DNA of 64,000 nucleotides, taken from contig NZ_CP182493.1 of NCBI RefSeq assembly GCF_052056295.1, forward strand, positions 3,162,001-3,226,000, read 5' to 3'. Position 1 is the first letter of the stretch; each line of letters begins with the position of its first letter. The stretch is from Catenovulum sp052056295 (GTDB taxonomy: Bacteria; Pseudomonadota; Gammaproteobacteria; Enterobacterales; Alteromonadaceae). Under the pieces are notes generated by a model that made no database searches, was not told the DNA's origin, and worked only from the letters and a program-made list of their open reading frames with translations. This document shows positions 33,425 to 41,728 of the stretch, piece by piece. A program made the translations under genes and the position numbers.

Positions 33425-34212
33425 TAAGCTCTGCCTTGAACAAATTTAAAGTTTTTTGCGTGGACGAAAATAAAGTAGCTGATCGCAAATAATATAACTG
33501 CACTGATATAAGGGTGGCCTAATGGGTATCCACCATTGTGCTCAATGACTTTATAACTCGCGTAAATAGGAAAAACTAACAGGATAGCTTGGCTATATTT
33601 GTGTTCACCCAGTTGATATCTGGTTGCTATTTTATACCCGAGCAGTGAGCAGAGTAAACCAATGGCCGCACCAACCATGACATCTATCGGCCAGTGTGCA
33701 CCGACCATAATTCGGCTTAAACCTGCAAGTACTAACAACCCAGCTAAAGCGTAACTAACCCAATTTTTGCGAATAAACAGCATAAATAAACCAACCCATA
33801 CAGCTGCTGTCATTGTATGGCCTGATGGAAAACTGCCCATTTCTAGCAGTCTGCCTATTTGTACATAACTGTCTTCTGGTAAAACTGAAAAAGGTCGGTC
33901 GATTGGCATGCCACGTTTAAAACTTTGCGCAATTATCGTCGCGGGTATGGTGGCAATCAGCGCAGCTGGCAATAACTGTTTATGCTGCGATATTAAAAAT
34001 AAGGTGAGCGCGACTGCAACATGGGTATCGCCAAACAATGTGATAACCGACCAAAAAGTAGCAGGAAAATAGCTGCTGGTTGAATTTATAAGCGTAAAAC
34101 CAAAATGATAGCCTGCAATTACAAATTTGCTGGCTGCTAACCCAAGCAATACGAATGCAAACAGGCAAACAAAATGTTCAGTATTATTTAACTTCACTTG
34201 AGCCAACTTCAT
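33424..34212 (-). CDS. PAP2-family membrane phosphatase
   Basis: The 262-residue protein has PAP2 motifs KRGMPIDRPFSV (K-x6-RP), MGSFPSGHTMTAAVW (PSGH, about residue 138) and LSRIMVGAHWPIDVMVGA (SR-x5-H, about residue 175). It has six or seven hydrophobic helices. The ATG at 34212 is chosen over a TTG seven codons upstream because AAGGA is 7 bases before it. Its start lies inside the end of the preceding GT39 gene (29-base overlap), and its stop touches the next GT39 gene. So GT39 and PAP2 genes alternate. It may dephosphorylate the lipid carrier used by the cluster; this is inference. Confidence 0.9.
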   Translation of the reverse strand: MKLAQVKLNNTEHFVCLFAFVLLGLAASKFVIAGYHFGFTLINSTSSYFPATFWSVITLFGDTHVAVALTLFLISQHKQLLPAALIATIPATIIAQSFKRGMPIDRPFSVLPEDSYVQIGRLLEMGSFPSGHTMTAAVWVGLFMLFIRKNWVSYALAGLLVLAGLSRIMVGAHWPIDVMVGAAIGLLCSLLGYKIATRYQLGEHKYSQAILLVFPIYASYKVIEHNGGYPLGHPYISAVILFAISYFIFVHAKNFKFVQGRA

Positions 34213-35800
34213 AGTTTGTATCCTTTTGTGCAAGTTTGTTGCCGGCTATTTGGGCTAATACAATGCCACCTTGCTGATAGAAGATATCAACTGCTTCAGC
34301 ACCAAACTTTTCTTCTAATTGGCTAATGCGATCTGCCCGAGTGTATACATAATCGCCAGCTGTGACTTCGCGACGGTGGGTTATTTGCTCTCGATAGACA
34401 CTAAAACTAGGCATGTGCATTTTATACGCAACAAATTCTTGTTTGATCTCTTTGGCAAATAGCGCCGCTTGTTTAATTGGTTGTTGTTGAATTTGTGCAA
34501 TTGCTGGCAGTAAAACAAGGTAACAAAATACGCTTTGGCAAAAAGCAAAACTCACCAATTTTTGCCATGATTTGGCTGGCAAAATAATCAGTGTTAGCAG
34601 CAGCAAGCTAAGTAGTATGCTGTTAAATAAGTAGCTGTTGTTAAATACTTTATCTGCATTCGCCAACATTTGTTGTTGGTAGTGATTATTGTTATTGGCT
34701 AAATCGGGCGCTATGTAAATTAATACAAATTGAATTAAGCAAAACAGCATAGGAAAAAGCAATTGCCACTTACCGGCCAGCAGACTATTGCGGTATTTCG
34801 CCATTAATATAATCACGGGTGTTACACCGTATAAAACATAGTGGGGCAGCTGAGTTTGCGAAAACGAAACTAATATAAACACTACAACAAACCATATGAC
34901 CAGTAGTCGGTCGAGTGGATCTTTAATTAAACTTTTACTCAAGCTGATTTGTTTAAATAAGCCACCACTAAATGGCAGTAAAATCAGTGGCAATACGTAG
35001 ATGTAGTAATACCATTGGCCTCCATGGCCTTCTTTAGTGTCGGTAAAGCGTTTTAGATTATGCTCAACTAAAAATCCATGGAAAAACCCACTGCCTTGTT
35101 CCAGCCACACCATATATAACCAGGGTGATACAACCGCGAGTAAAATTAACCAACCAACCGGATTAAAAATGGCTTTTAGCCAGAGATTAAATTGTTTATT
35201 CGAGACAAACCAAATTAAGCTGGCTGCACCAGGTATGGCGATGGCAACTGGGCCTTTGGTTAATACGCCCAAACTCAACCATAACCAAGCGCGATAACAA
35301 TGCCATTTATTTTGTGACTGTGCGTAGCGGTAAATATCAAAAAATGTCAGGGCAATAAATAAGTTAAGCAAAGCATCAGCAGTTGCGGCGCGACCAATTA
35401 AGGTGATCCATAAAGTAGAACTGAATATCAAGGTGGCAACAAACGCGCTTTTGCGGCTAATAAATTGTTGGCAAAAATAAAATATCGCGGCAGCCCACAG
35501 CAGTGCGCTGATCACTGAATGCATACGCAAAGCAAATTCATTTAAACCAAAGGCTTTTACAAATAAAGCCTGAAACCAGTAGGTTAAGATAGGTTTGTCG
35601 TATCTTGGTTGGCCATCTAAATAGGTCGCCGACCATATACCTGAGGTGAGCATTTCACGGGTGGCTTCTGAAAATGCGCCTTCATCCACATCAAATAAAG
35701 GCACTCCCCACACATTTAAGATAAATCCAACAGCTAAGAATATTGCAAGTGTAGTTGGCTGATAAAATAGCCGACTAAGGTTTTGTTTGGTTAACGTCAT
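34184..35800 (-). CDS. GT39-family membrane glycosyltransferase (ArnT-like)
   Basis: The 538-residue protein is a second GT-C enzyme. Near residue 35-75 it has VPLFDVDEGAFSEATREML and YDKPILTYWFQALFVKAFG, the signatures of ArnT-like enzymes that use a polyprenyl-phosphate sugar. About twelve helices follow and a soluble C-terminal segment (about 455-538) ends the protein. It overlaps the GT2 gene upstream by 26 bases and the PAP2 gene downstream by 29, showing tight co-translation. It resembles, but is not certainly, ArnT, since no arnA/arnB-like genes are in the window. Confidence 0.9.
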   Translation of the reverse strand: MTLTKQNLSRLFYQPTTLAIFLAVGFILNVWGVPLFDVDEGAFSEATREMLTSGIWSATYLDGQPRYDKPILTYWFQALFVKAFGLNEFALRMHSVISALLWAAAIFYFCQQFISRKSAFVATLIFSSTLWITLIGRAATADALLNLFIALTFFDIYRYAQSQNKWHCYRAWLWLSLGVLTKGPVAIAIPGAASLIWFVSNKQFNLWLKAIFNPVGWLILLAVVSPWLYMVWLEQGSGFFHGFLVEHNLKRFTDTKEGHGGQWYYYIYVLPLILLPFSGGLFKQISLSKSLIKDPLDRLLVIWFVVVFILVSFSQTQLPHYVLYGVTPVIILMAKYRNSLLAGKWQLLFPMLFCLIQFVLIYIAPDLANNNNHYQQQMLANADKVFNNSYLFNSILLSLLLLTLIILPAKSWQKLVSFAFCQSVFCYLVLLPAIAQIQQQPIKQAALFAKEIKQEFVAYKMHMPSFSVYREQITHRREVTAGDYVYTRADRISQLEEKFGAEAVDIFYQQGGIVLAQIAGNKLAQKDTNYEVGSSEVK

Positions 35801-36797
35801 GGTTTATTTGCCAAGATTTATCCGTTTCCTGCTCGCAGATATTGCGCACAACAAAATTTTTGCCTTTGTTGTTTTGAAAGAAAATTCGAGTCAGCATTTC
35901 CGCCACGACACCCGTGGTGATAAATTGTAATGCCATCACTAACATGAGTATGGCAACTGATAACATTGGACGATGACCAATGTCTTCTCCGAAAATAAAT
36001 TTTACCGCTAATAACCAAGTCATGAGCAGTGCACCAACTGCGCCTGTGAATAGACCGATTGAGCCGAAAAAATGCCCTGGACGTGCTTTGTAGCGCAAAA
36101 AGAAGAAAACGGACAGTAGGTCAATAATTACTCTAAATGTTCGGCTAATGCCGTATTTTGACTCACCAAACTGGCGGGCGTGATGGGTCACAACAGTTTC
36201 ACCAATTCTATGTGGTGCGGTAACACCCGCAACCCACACAGGAATGAATCTGTGCATTTCACCAAATAATCGAACTTGTTTGAGCACATTAGCACGGTAT
36301 ATTTTTAAGCTACAGCCATAGTCATGTAACTTAACGCCAGTAATACGAGCGATAAGTTTGTTGGCTATGCGTGATGGTAATTTGCGTTTTAATGCGGCAT
36401 CTTGGCGGTTTTTACGCCAGCCTTGTAATAAATCTAAATCACGTTCGAGCAATTCATCAACCATACGTGGAATATCGTTTGGATCGTTTTGTAAATCACC
36501 ATCTAGGGTTGCAATTAAATTGCCGCGTGCTGCATCTATACCTGCTTGCATCGCCGCTGTTTGGCCAAAATTTCTTTGCAATTCGATAATTCTTACATGT
36601 TGACCAAAAGTCTGTTGAGCTTGTTTGAGTGCTGTTAACGTGCCGTCTGGGCTACCGTCATCAACACATATTACTTCCCATGGGGCGGTATAATTGGCGA
36701 GTCCTTGATGAATGCGCTCAAGCATAAGTTGTGCGTTTTCTTGTTCTTTGTACATAGGAATGACAATAGATAAACTTTTTGGATGACTTGCTGGCAT
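35775..36797 (-). CDS. GT2-family polyprenyl-phosphate glycosyltransferase (ArnC/DPM1/GtrB-like)
   Basis: The 340-residue protein begins SLSIVIPMYKEQENAQLMLERI and has the catalytic DGDLQNDPNDIPRMV block near residue 97, with the DxD-type metal site. The HARQFGESKYGISR segment follows. Two C-terminal helices (about 235-300) anchor it in the membrane as in DPM1/ArnC/GtrB proteins. These enzymes charge polyprenyl phosphate with a sugar from a nucleotide donor. It is the first catalytic gene of the cluster and very likely supplies the donor for the two GT39 proteins downstream. It lies 70 bases after a UPF0104-type gene. Confidence 0.92.
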   Translation of the reverse strand: MPASHPKSLSIVIPMYKEQENAQLMLERIHQGLANYTAPWEVICVDDGSPDGTLTALKQAQQTFGQHVRIIELQRNFGQTAAMQAGIDAARGNLIATLDGDLQNDPNDIPRMVDELLERDLDLLQGWRKNRQDAALKRKLPSRIANKLIARITGVKLHDYGCSLKIYRANVLKQVRLFGEMHRFIPVWVAGVTAPHRIGETVVTHHARQFGESKYGISRTFRVIIDLLSVFFFLRYKARPGHFFGSIGLFTGAVGALLMTWLLAVKFIFGEDIGHRPMLSVAILMLVMALQFITTGVVAEMLTRIFFQNNKGKNFVVRNICEQETDKSWQINHDVNQTKP

Positions 36798-36867
36798 ATC
36801 TCTGTTTTCTCAATTTAGTTGCAGCAAGGCTAACCTTGCTGGCTTAAAAATTTATGACATCTGTGTG

Positions 36868-37758
36868 TTACTTTTGTTTAAAACACAGTGCGACCGGTAT
36901 GCTTAATAGGGTTACTACCAGTACGTAAATATGTAGATTGACCGCGGCAGATAAAACTTGCTGTTGATTTATGCCTAGTGGCACAAGCGCTGCTAGAATG
37001 GCTGCTTCAAAAGTACCACTGCCTGCAATGCCATGTATGGGTAATATACTGCTTAAGTCAGCGCTGATAACTGCAAATAATGCTTGTGCCGATGGCAGCG
37101 GGATAAAAAACTGTAAAATTAAACATAAAGCCGACAGTTTAACTAGCCAAATCAATGCTGTGAGTAGGTATATTCGAGCTATAAATTTAGGTGTTAGCTC
37201 GGCATGTTCTTTTATTTGTACAAGTTTTTGTTTGATTTTTTCCGGTGCCACTTTGTGCAGATTAGCCCAGCAATTAGGCAGCATCAAAGGAACTAGTATA
37301 AGAGGGATGAGTAACCACAATGCATGTTGGCTGATTTGTTGGCTAGCAATAACCACAAGCAGAACTAATAACCAGTGTAAATCCATCAGTCGAATAACCA
37401 ATAAACCTGCGGTGCTTTTTAGCAGTGGAAATGCAAAACTTTGCTTCATAAATAGTGGAAAAGATGCTTCACCAAGGCGCATGGGTAAAAAGTTGTTGAG
37501 TGCGTTGTGGAGTAAATTAATGCGAATATATGGGGAAAATGGGTGTTTAATTTGTTGGCCAAAATAACAGTATACACGCCATGCTCTTAACCAGTAGCTG
37601 ATAAAAGTAACCAGCGTAAGTAAAACTAGCTGGCTGAGTGAGACGTTTTGCCATTGCGAAAATACACTTTTCCAGCCTATGTATAGCTCTATTCCGTAGA
37701 TAACAGCGATAAATATACTGGTGGCGATTATCCAGCGTAAGGTTTTATTCCAATCCAT
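36868..37758 (-). CDS. UPF0104/AglD-type integral membrane protein (lysylphosphatidylglycerol synthase TM-like)
   Basis: The 296-residue protein has about eight helices. It fits the flippase-like domain of the UPF0104 family, also found in MprF. Visible features include VYCYFGQQIKHPFSPYIRINLLHNALNNFLPMRLGEASFPLFMKQ, with the NFLPMRLGE motif near residue 92 typical of this family. Others are HGIAGSGTFEAAILAALVPLG near residue 245. It is the most upstream gene of the glycosylation cluster, separated from GT2 by 70 bases. A role in moving a lipid-linked sugar is a family-based guess. Confidence 0.82.
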   Translation of the reverse strand: MDWNKTLRWIIATSIFIAVIYGIELYIGWKSVFSQWQNVSLSQLVLLTLVTFISYWLRAWRVYCYFGQQIKHPFSPYIRINLLHNALNNFLPMRLGEASFPLFMKQSFAFPLLKSTAGLLVIRLMDLHWLLVLLVVIASQQISQHALWLLIPLILVPLMLPNCWANLHKVAPEKIKQKLVQIKEHAELTPKFIARIYLLTALIWLVKLSALCLILQFFIPLPSAQALFAVISADLSSILPIHGIAGSGTFEAAILAALVPLGINQQQVLSAAVNLHIYVLVVTLLSIPVALCFKQK

Positions 37759-37946
37759 GCTCGACCATTATTGTTGTTAGTTGGCTAATGGTTAGCTTAC
37801 GGATTAAATGTTACAAAGTAAATTTGTCTACGAAAGATAAAGAAGCGCTAGGCTGGTTCGAAGCATAATTTTCTACAAGTGTCGCGAGACAAGGCTAAAA
37901 AAGAAGAACAAAGCGCAAATGTGTCGTCAGGGCAGTGCAATGCAAA

Positions 37947-38012
37947 GGAAAGTACTAGAGCATAACTTTCGCAAAAGAGATTTTGCTCTAAGTTATTGCC
38001 CTAGTACTTTCC
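37947..38012. repeat. Compact palindromic repeat, without cassette
   Basis: 66 bases: a left arm beginning GGAAAGTACTAGAGCATAAC and a right arm whose reverse complement begins GGAAAGTACTAGGGCAATAA. The arms nearly meet, leaving only GAGA-like sequence between. It is the smallest member of the family seen at 14783 and 52194. It lies 17 bases beyond the stop codon of the DUF3083 gene and could fold into one long hairpin. Confidence 0.9.
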
Positions 38013-38029
38013 TCGAATCCATATCGCTA

Positions 38030-39142
38030 CTAGCGATTAAAACCAACGTGCTGATGTAAGCGAACCGACATAGTTTCAGCTTTGTGTTGATAGTTCAATT
38101 TACCAGCAAAGCTGCGCATCGCAGAATGTACTTGGTTTAAGAATTTGCCGTAACCATAACTCGACATATCATTTTTCGCAGCCACAAAAACAAACTGTAC
38201 TGAGTCAACTAAGCGACGGCGTGAGTAGTGCGCTGAAAAACTATTGTCAGGGGCATTTTCATTAAAGTCGATAGTTTGCAATTCACCATTTTCAGAGATT
38301 ACCGTGTCGCGCTTGCTACGAACCACAGGTACTAAACCATTGGCTATCATAATGCCTTGGTCGATACCATTTTGTTTGGCACACTCAATAAATTGTTTTT
38401 CTAAGCTGGTGTATAAATCTTCATACGGGCATTGCGCTTGTTTATCAATATCAAACAAAGCTTGGATGCGTTTGGTTAATGGCATATCAACAACAGCATA
38501 TGTTTGTTGATCAAATTCACCTTCTAATGCTACATCATGTGCTTTGAATCGATTTTCGATAGAACGTAATTTATGCGCTTGTGTACCTTCAACACCCTTT
38601 TCTTTAGCGAATAAATCGTAGGTTAAATGCTGGTGGTCGCATAAACGAATGCTACCTGCATCTAGTTCTAATAAACGACTAAACTCAGCAACTGCTTTTT
38701 CTACTTTAGAATGGAATTTAGCTGAGTTATGACGAATTTCTTCACCGCTTGCTAAGAATAGCAATTTGAGTTTGCGTACACGCTTTTTACTATCAACAAA
38801 AGCTTTGTGGCCTGAGTGATATTTAGGGTTGTATAAAAAGATAATTTGTTGGTCTGTCTGTGCGGTGATTTTTTCAGGGCTGTAACGCACACGGATAAAT
38901 TTGTCGTTAGCAACAAACTGGCCACTTTCGATGTCGTGTTTGTCACACACATCAAAAAATAGATTTGCCAAAGTTTGATAGAAATCGTGGTAAGGCTGTT
39001 CGCTACCTGAATCAATTTGCTCGGCGAATTTTGCCAACAAAGCATCTGGCAATTCAAACTTAGCTAACAAATACTGATTTTCGCGGGCGTTAGACGGAAT
39101 ATAAACTTTGTGCTGAGCACTTCTATCACGAGTTATGGGCAT
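38030..39142 (-). CDS. DUF3083 family protein
   Basis: The 370-residue protein matches the Alteromonadales-specific DUF3083 family, of unknown function. The N-terminus MPITRDRSAQHKVYIPSNARENQYLLAKFELPD is characteristic. The two halves show related features: PYHDFYQTLANLFFDVCDKHDIESGQFVANDKFIRVR near residue 52 and CPYEDLYTSLEKQFIECAKQNGIDQGIMIANGLVPVVR near residue 235. An internal duplication therefore seems likely. There is no signal peptide. It is monocistronic, with 75 bases to the upstream oxidoreductase gene. No function should be assigned. Confidence 0.82.
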   Translation of the reverse strand: MPITRDRSAQHKVYIPSNARENQYLLAKFELPDALLAKFAEQIDSGSEQPYHDFYQTLANLFFDVCDKHDIESGQFVANDKFIRVRYSPEKITAQTDQQIIFLYNPKYHSGHKAFVDSKKRVRKLKLLFLASGEEIRHNSAKFHSKVEKAVAEFSRLLELDAGSIRLCDHQHLTYDLFAKEKGVEGTQAHKLRSIENRFKAHDVALEGEFDQQTYAVVDMPLTKRIQALFDIDKQAQCPYEDLYTSLEKQFIECAKQNGIDQGIMIANGLVPVVRSKRDTVISENGELQTIDFNENAPDNSFSAHYSRRRLVDSVQFVFVAAKNDMSSYGYGKFLNQVHSAMRSFAGKLNYQHKAETMSVRLHQHVGFNR

Positions 39143-39217
39143 TTTTCGTACCTTTTATATATGCGGTTGTTCTTGTAATTTTACAATAAATAACATTGTT
39201 ATAACTTTACTGCAAAT

Positions 39218-40255
39218 CTAAATCTTAATCGTTTTTTGCTCAAGGCTACTTTGCATCGCCAATTCAATTATTTTTATCGACTTCAATGCGTCGGCAGCAT
39301 CAACAGGTGGTTGAGCATTTTCGCTTATGGCTAAGTTCAGTTGTTGAAAAAATGCTTGGTAGCCGCCTAACTCAGTTGGAAACTGTGCGCTGCTGTCATC
39401 TTTATACAAAATTCCATAACTTTTTTCGGTTTCAGCCGCCCACTGAGCGCAACTGGGCGTAGCTCCTGCTTTTAATCTATCTTCTTGTGGGTCTAAACCG
39501 AATTTTTCGTAATTGGCTTTATCGCCTTGTACTTTGTAGCGCAAATTTGGCCCAGCACAATGCAAACTAGCTTGTAAATTGGCAAGCATGCCAGCGTAGT
39601 GCAATGTAATACTAAAGTAGTCAATATTGTTTGATTTAGCTCTGGTTTTTTCGCAAATCGCTGTGATTTTGTCTGGCCAACCAAATAAGCTTAAACATTG
39701 GTCAATTAGGTGCGGGCCTAAATCAAACAAAATGCCGCCACCTTCGCTTGCTTGCTCACGCCAGCGATCTCGTACGACAGGACGGAATCGGTCAAAATGG
39801 CTTTCAAAGTATTTTATGTCGCCAAGTGTTTGTTGCTCGATTAATTTTTTTACCGTTAAAAAGTCGCCATCCCAACGTCTGTTGTGGTAGACAGTTAAGA
39901 CTTTTTGTTGTTTTTCAGCTAACTCAATTAAACTTTGGCCCTGAGCGCTATTGGTTACAAAAGGTTTTTCAATGACCACATGTTTGTTGTGCTCTAGCGC
40001 CAATTTAGCTAACTCGAAGTGCACATCGTTCGGTGCAGTTATCACTATTAACTCTACGTTTGAATCGGTAATGAGCGCTTTTGCACTTGCGTATACTTGT
40101 GCTTGTGGCAGCTTTTCTTTTACTTGTTCTGGTTTTGAGCTTGAAACTGCGGTAACGGCAAATCCATTATCTTGGGTTAAAAAAGGCAGGTGAAAAGTTT
40201 GTGCGGAAAACCCAAATCCTATGAGTCCTGTGTTAATTATTTTATTTGCTTGCAT
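39218..40255 (-). CDS. Gfo/Idh/MocA-family oxidoreductase
   Basis: The 345-residue protein begins with a Rossmann fold (INTGLIGFGFSAQTFHLPFL, G-x-G-x2-A/S pattern). It contains the catalytic-region motif EHNKHVVIEKPFVTNSAQG (EKP, around residue 97). The C-terminal half is the GFO/IDH/MocA alpha/beta domain. The F-HLPF motif and the R-WDGDFLTVKKL block resemble the YhhX/YdgJ subgroup of sugar-type NAD(P) oxidoreductases. It is divergent from malic enzyme with 150 bases between. Substrate is not predictable. Confidence 0.9.
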   Translation of the reverse strand: MQANKIINTGLIGFGFSAQTFHLPFLTQDNGFAVTAVSSSKPEQVKEKLPQAQVYASAKALITDSNVELIVITAPNDVHFELAKLALEHNKHVVIEKPFVTNSAQGQSLIELAEKQQKVLTVYHNRRWDGDFLTVKKLIEQQTLGDIKYFESHFDRFRPVVRDRWREQASEGGGILFDLGPHLIDQCLSLFGWPDKITAICEKTRAKSNNIDYFSITLHYAGMLANLQASLHCAGPNLRYKVQGDKANYEKFGLDPQEDRLKAGATPSCAQWAAETEKSYGILYKDDSSAQFPTELGGYQAFFQQLNLAISENAQPPVDAADALKSIKIIELAMQSSLEQKTIKI

Positions 40256-40407
40256 TTTTCCTCCATTGGGGTGGCTTATCTGCCAGCTTTGATAAATACT
40301 AGTATATATCTAAGCGTCTTGAAATCTAACTCATTTAGGCTGCTTAGATATATAAGTCATTGCAGTTTATGGCTTCAATACCTTGTTTATTTTCAGAAGG
40401 ATTTTTC

Positions 40408-41655
40408 ATGTCAGATAAACGCCAACAAGCCCTAGATTATCATCAGTTCCCAGTGCCGGGAAAAATTAGCGTTGAACTTACTAAACCAGCTGAAACCGCC
40501 CATGATTTGGCTTTAGCCTACAGCCCAGGTGTTGCTGAGCCAGTTAGAGAAATTGCGGCTAATCCAGACGAAGCCTACAAGTATACAGCCAAGGGTAATT
40601 TGGTTGCAGTGATCTCCAATGGTTCGGCCATATTAGGTTTGGGTAACTTAGGCCCGTTGGCTTCAAAACCTGTAATGGAAGGCAAGGCACTGTTATTTAA
40701 AAAGTTTGCCGGCCTTGATGCGATTGACATTGAAGTTAAACACAGAACAACCGAAGAGTTTATTCAAACGGTTGCGAGTATAGCGGACACTTTTGGAGGC
40801 ATTAATTTAGAAGATATTAAAGCACCTGAGTGTTTTGAAATTGAGCGAGCTTTAGTTGAAAAATGTAATGTACCTGTATTTCATGATGACCAGCATGGTA
40901 CTGCTATTGTTACAGCTGCTGGAATGTTGAATGCGCTGGAAATACAGGGCAAAGATATTCGCGAAGTGATTATTGTGTGTATGGGCGCAGGTGCTGCCGC
41001 TGTTGCCTGTATGGAGTTGCTGATTAAATGTGGTGCGCAGCGTGAACGCATTTATATGTTAGATAGAAAAGGTGTTATTCATACACGCCGCGAAGATTTA
41101 ACTGAGCATAAGAAGTTATTTGCGAATAATACTGATAGACGTACGTTGGAAGATGCTTTGACTGGTGCTGATGTATTTGTTGGTGTGTCTGGCCCTGATG
41201 TATTGCCACCCGAAGCATTGGATTTAATGAACGAAAACCCTGTTGTGTTTGCTTGTTCTAATCCAGATCCTGAAATTAAACCTGAGCTTGCTTTAGCACA
41301 GCGTAGCGACATTATTATGGCGACCGGCCGTTCTGACTATCCCAACCAGGTAAATAACGTGTTGTGTTTCCCATTTATTTTTAGAGGTGCATTAGATGTA
41401 CGCGCAACTGATATAAATGATGAAATGAAAGTGGCCGCTGTTCATGCAATTCGTGAACTGGCTAAAGAGCCTGTGCCTGAGAGTGTAATTAAAGCCAGTG
41501 GAGGCCAAGATTTAATTTTTGGCCGTGAGTATATTATTCCTAAACCTATGGATCCTCGTTTGTTGGAGCGTGTTGCTAAAGCGGTTGCTGTAGCGGCCGT
41601 TGAATCGGGTGTTGCACAAATTGAGTTGCCAGAGCGTTATTTACAACCTGCCTGA
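40408..41655 (+). CDS. Malic enzyme (short MaeB-type, no phosphotransacetylase domain)
   Basis: The 415-residue enzyme decarboxylates malate to pyruvate with NAD(P) as cofactor. It has ALAYSPGVAEP (catalytic Tyr, residue about 38), VMEGKALLFKKFAGLDAIDIEV (catalytic Lys), the metal ligands in EDIKAPECFEIE and FHDDQHGTAI, and a Rossmann motif MGAGAAAVA. The start at 40408 is preceded by AGAAGGA 7 bases upstream; an upstream start at 40360 lacks one. E. coli MaeB is about 759 residues with a PTA-like C-terminal domain, which is missing here, so this is the short form common in marine Gammaproteobacteria. A hairpin terminator follows directly. Confidence 0.93.
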   Translation: MSDKRQQALDYHQFPVPGKISVELTKPAETAHDLALAYSPGVAEPVREIAANPDEAYKYTAKGNLVAVISNGSAILGLGNLGPLASKPVMEGKALLFKKFAGLDAIDIEVKHRTTEEFIQTVASIADTFGGINLEDIKAPECFEIERALVEKCNVPVFHDDQHGTAIVTAAGMLNALEIQGKDIREVIIVCMGAGAAAVACMELLIKCGAQRERIYMLDRKGVIHTRREDLTEHKKLFANNTDRRTLEDALTGADVFVGVSGPDVLPPEALDLMNENPVVFACSNPDPEIKPELALAQRSDIIMATGRSDYPNQVNNVLCFPFIFRGALDVRATDINDEMKVAAVHAIRELAKEPVPESVIKASGGQDLIFGREYIIPKPMDPRLLERVAKAVAVAAVESGVAQIELPERYLQPA

Positions 41656-41662
41656 TAATTGC

Positions 41663-41697
41663 TTTTGGCCGCAGTTATGCGAAAATTGCGGCCAAAA
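41663..41697 (+). terminator. Hairpin terminator after malic enzyme
   Basis: An 11-bp stem (TTTTGGCCGCA / TGCGGCCAAAA) with a 13-base loop starts 8 bases after the stop codon. The T-tract after it is poor. Confidence 0.65.
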
Positions 41698-41728
41698 TTC
41701 ATCCAAAAGCTCTACAAAGGAATAAATA

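Noticed and set aside
37759..37946. GCTAA/TTAGC half-sites near 37770-37800 as a third copy of the trpS operator
   Set aside because: The half-sites are in the opposite arrangement and spacing, so it is not the same palindrome.
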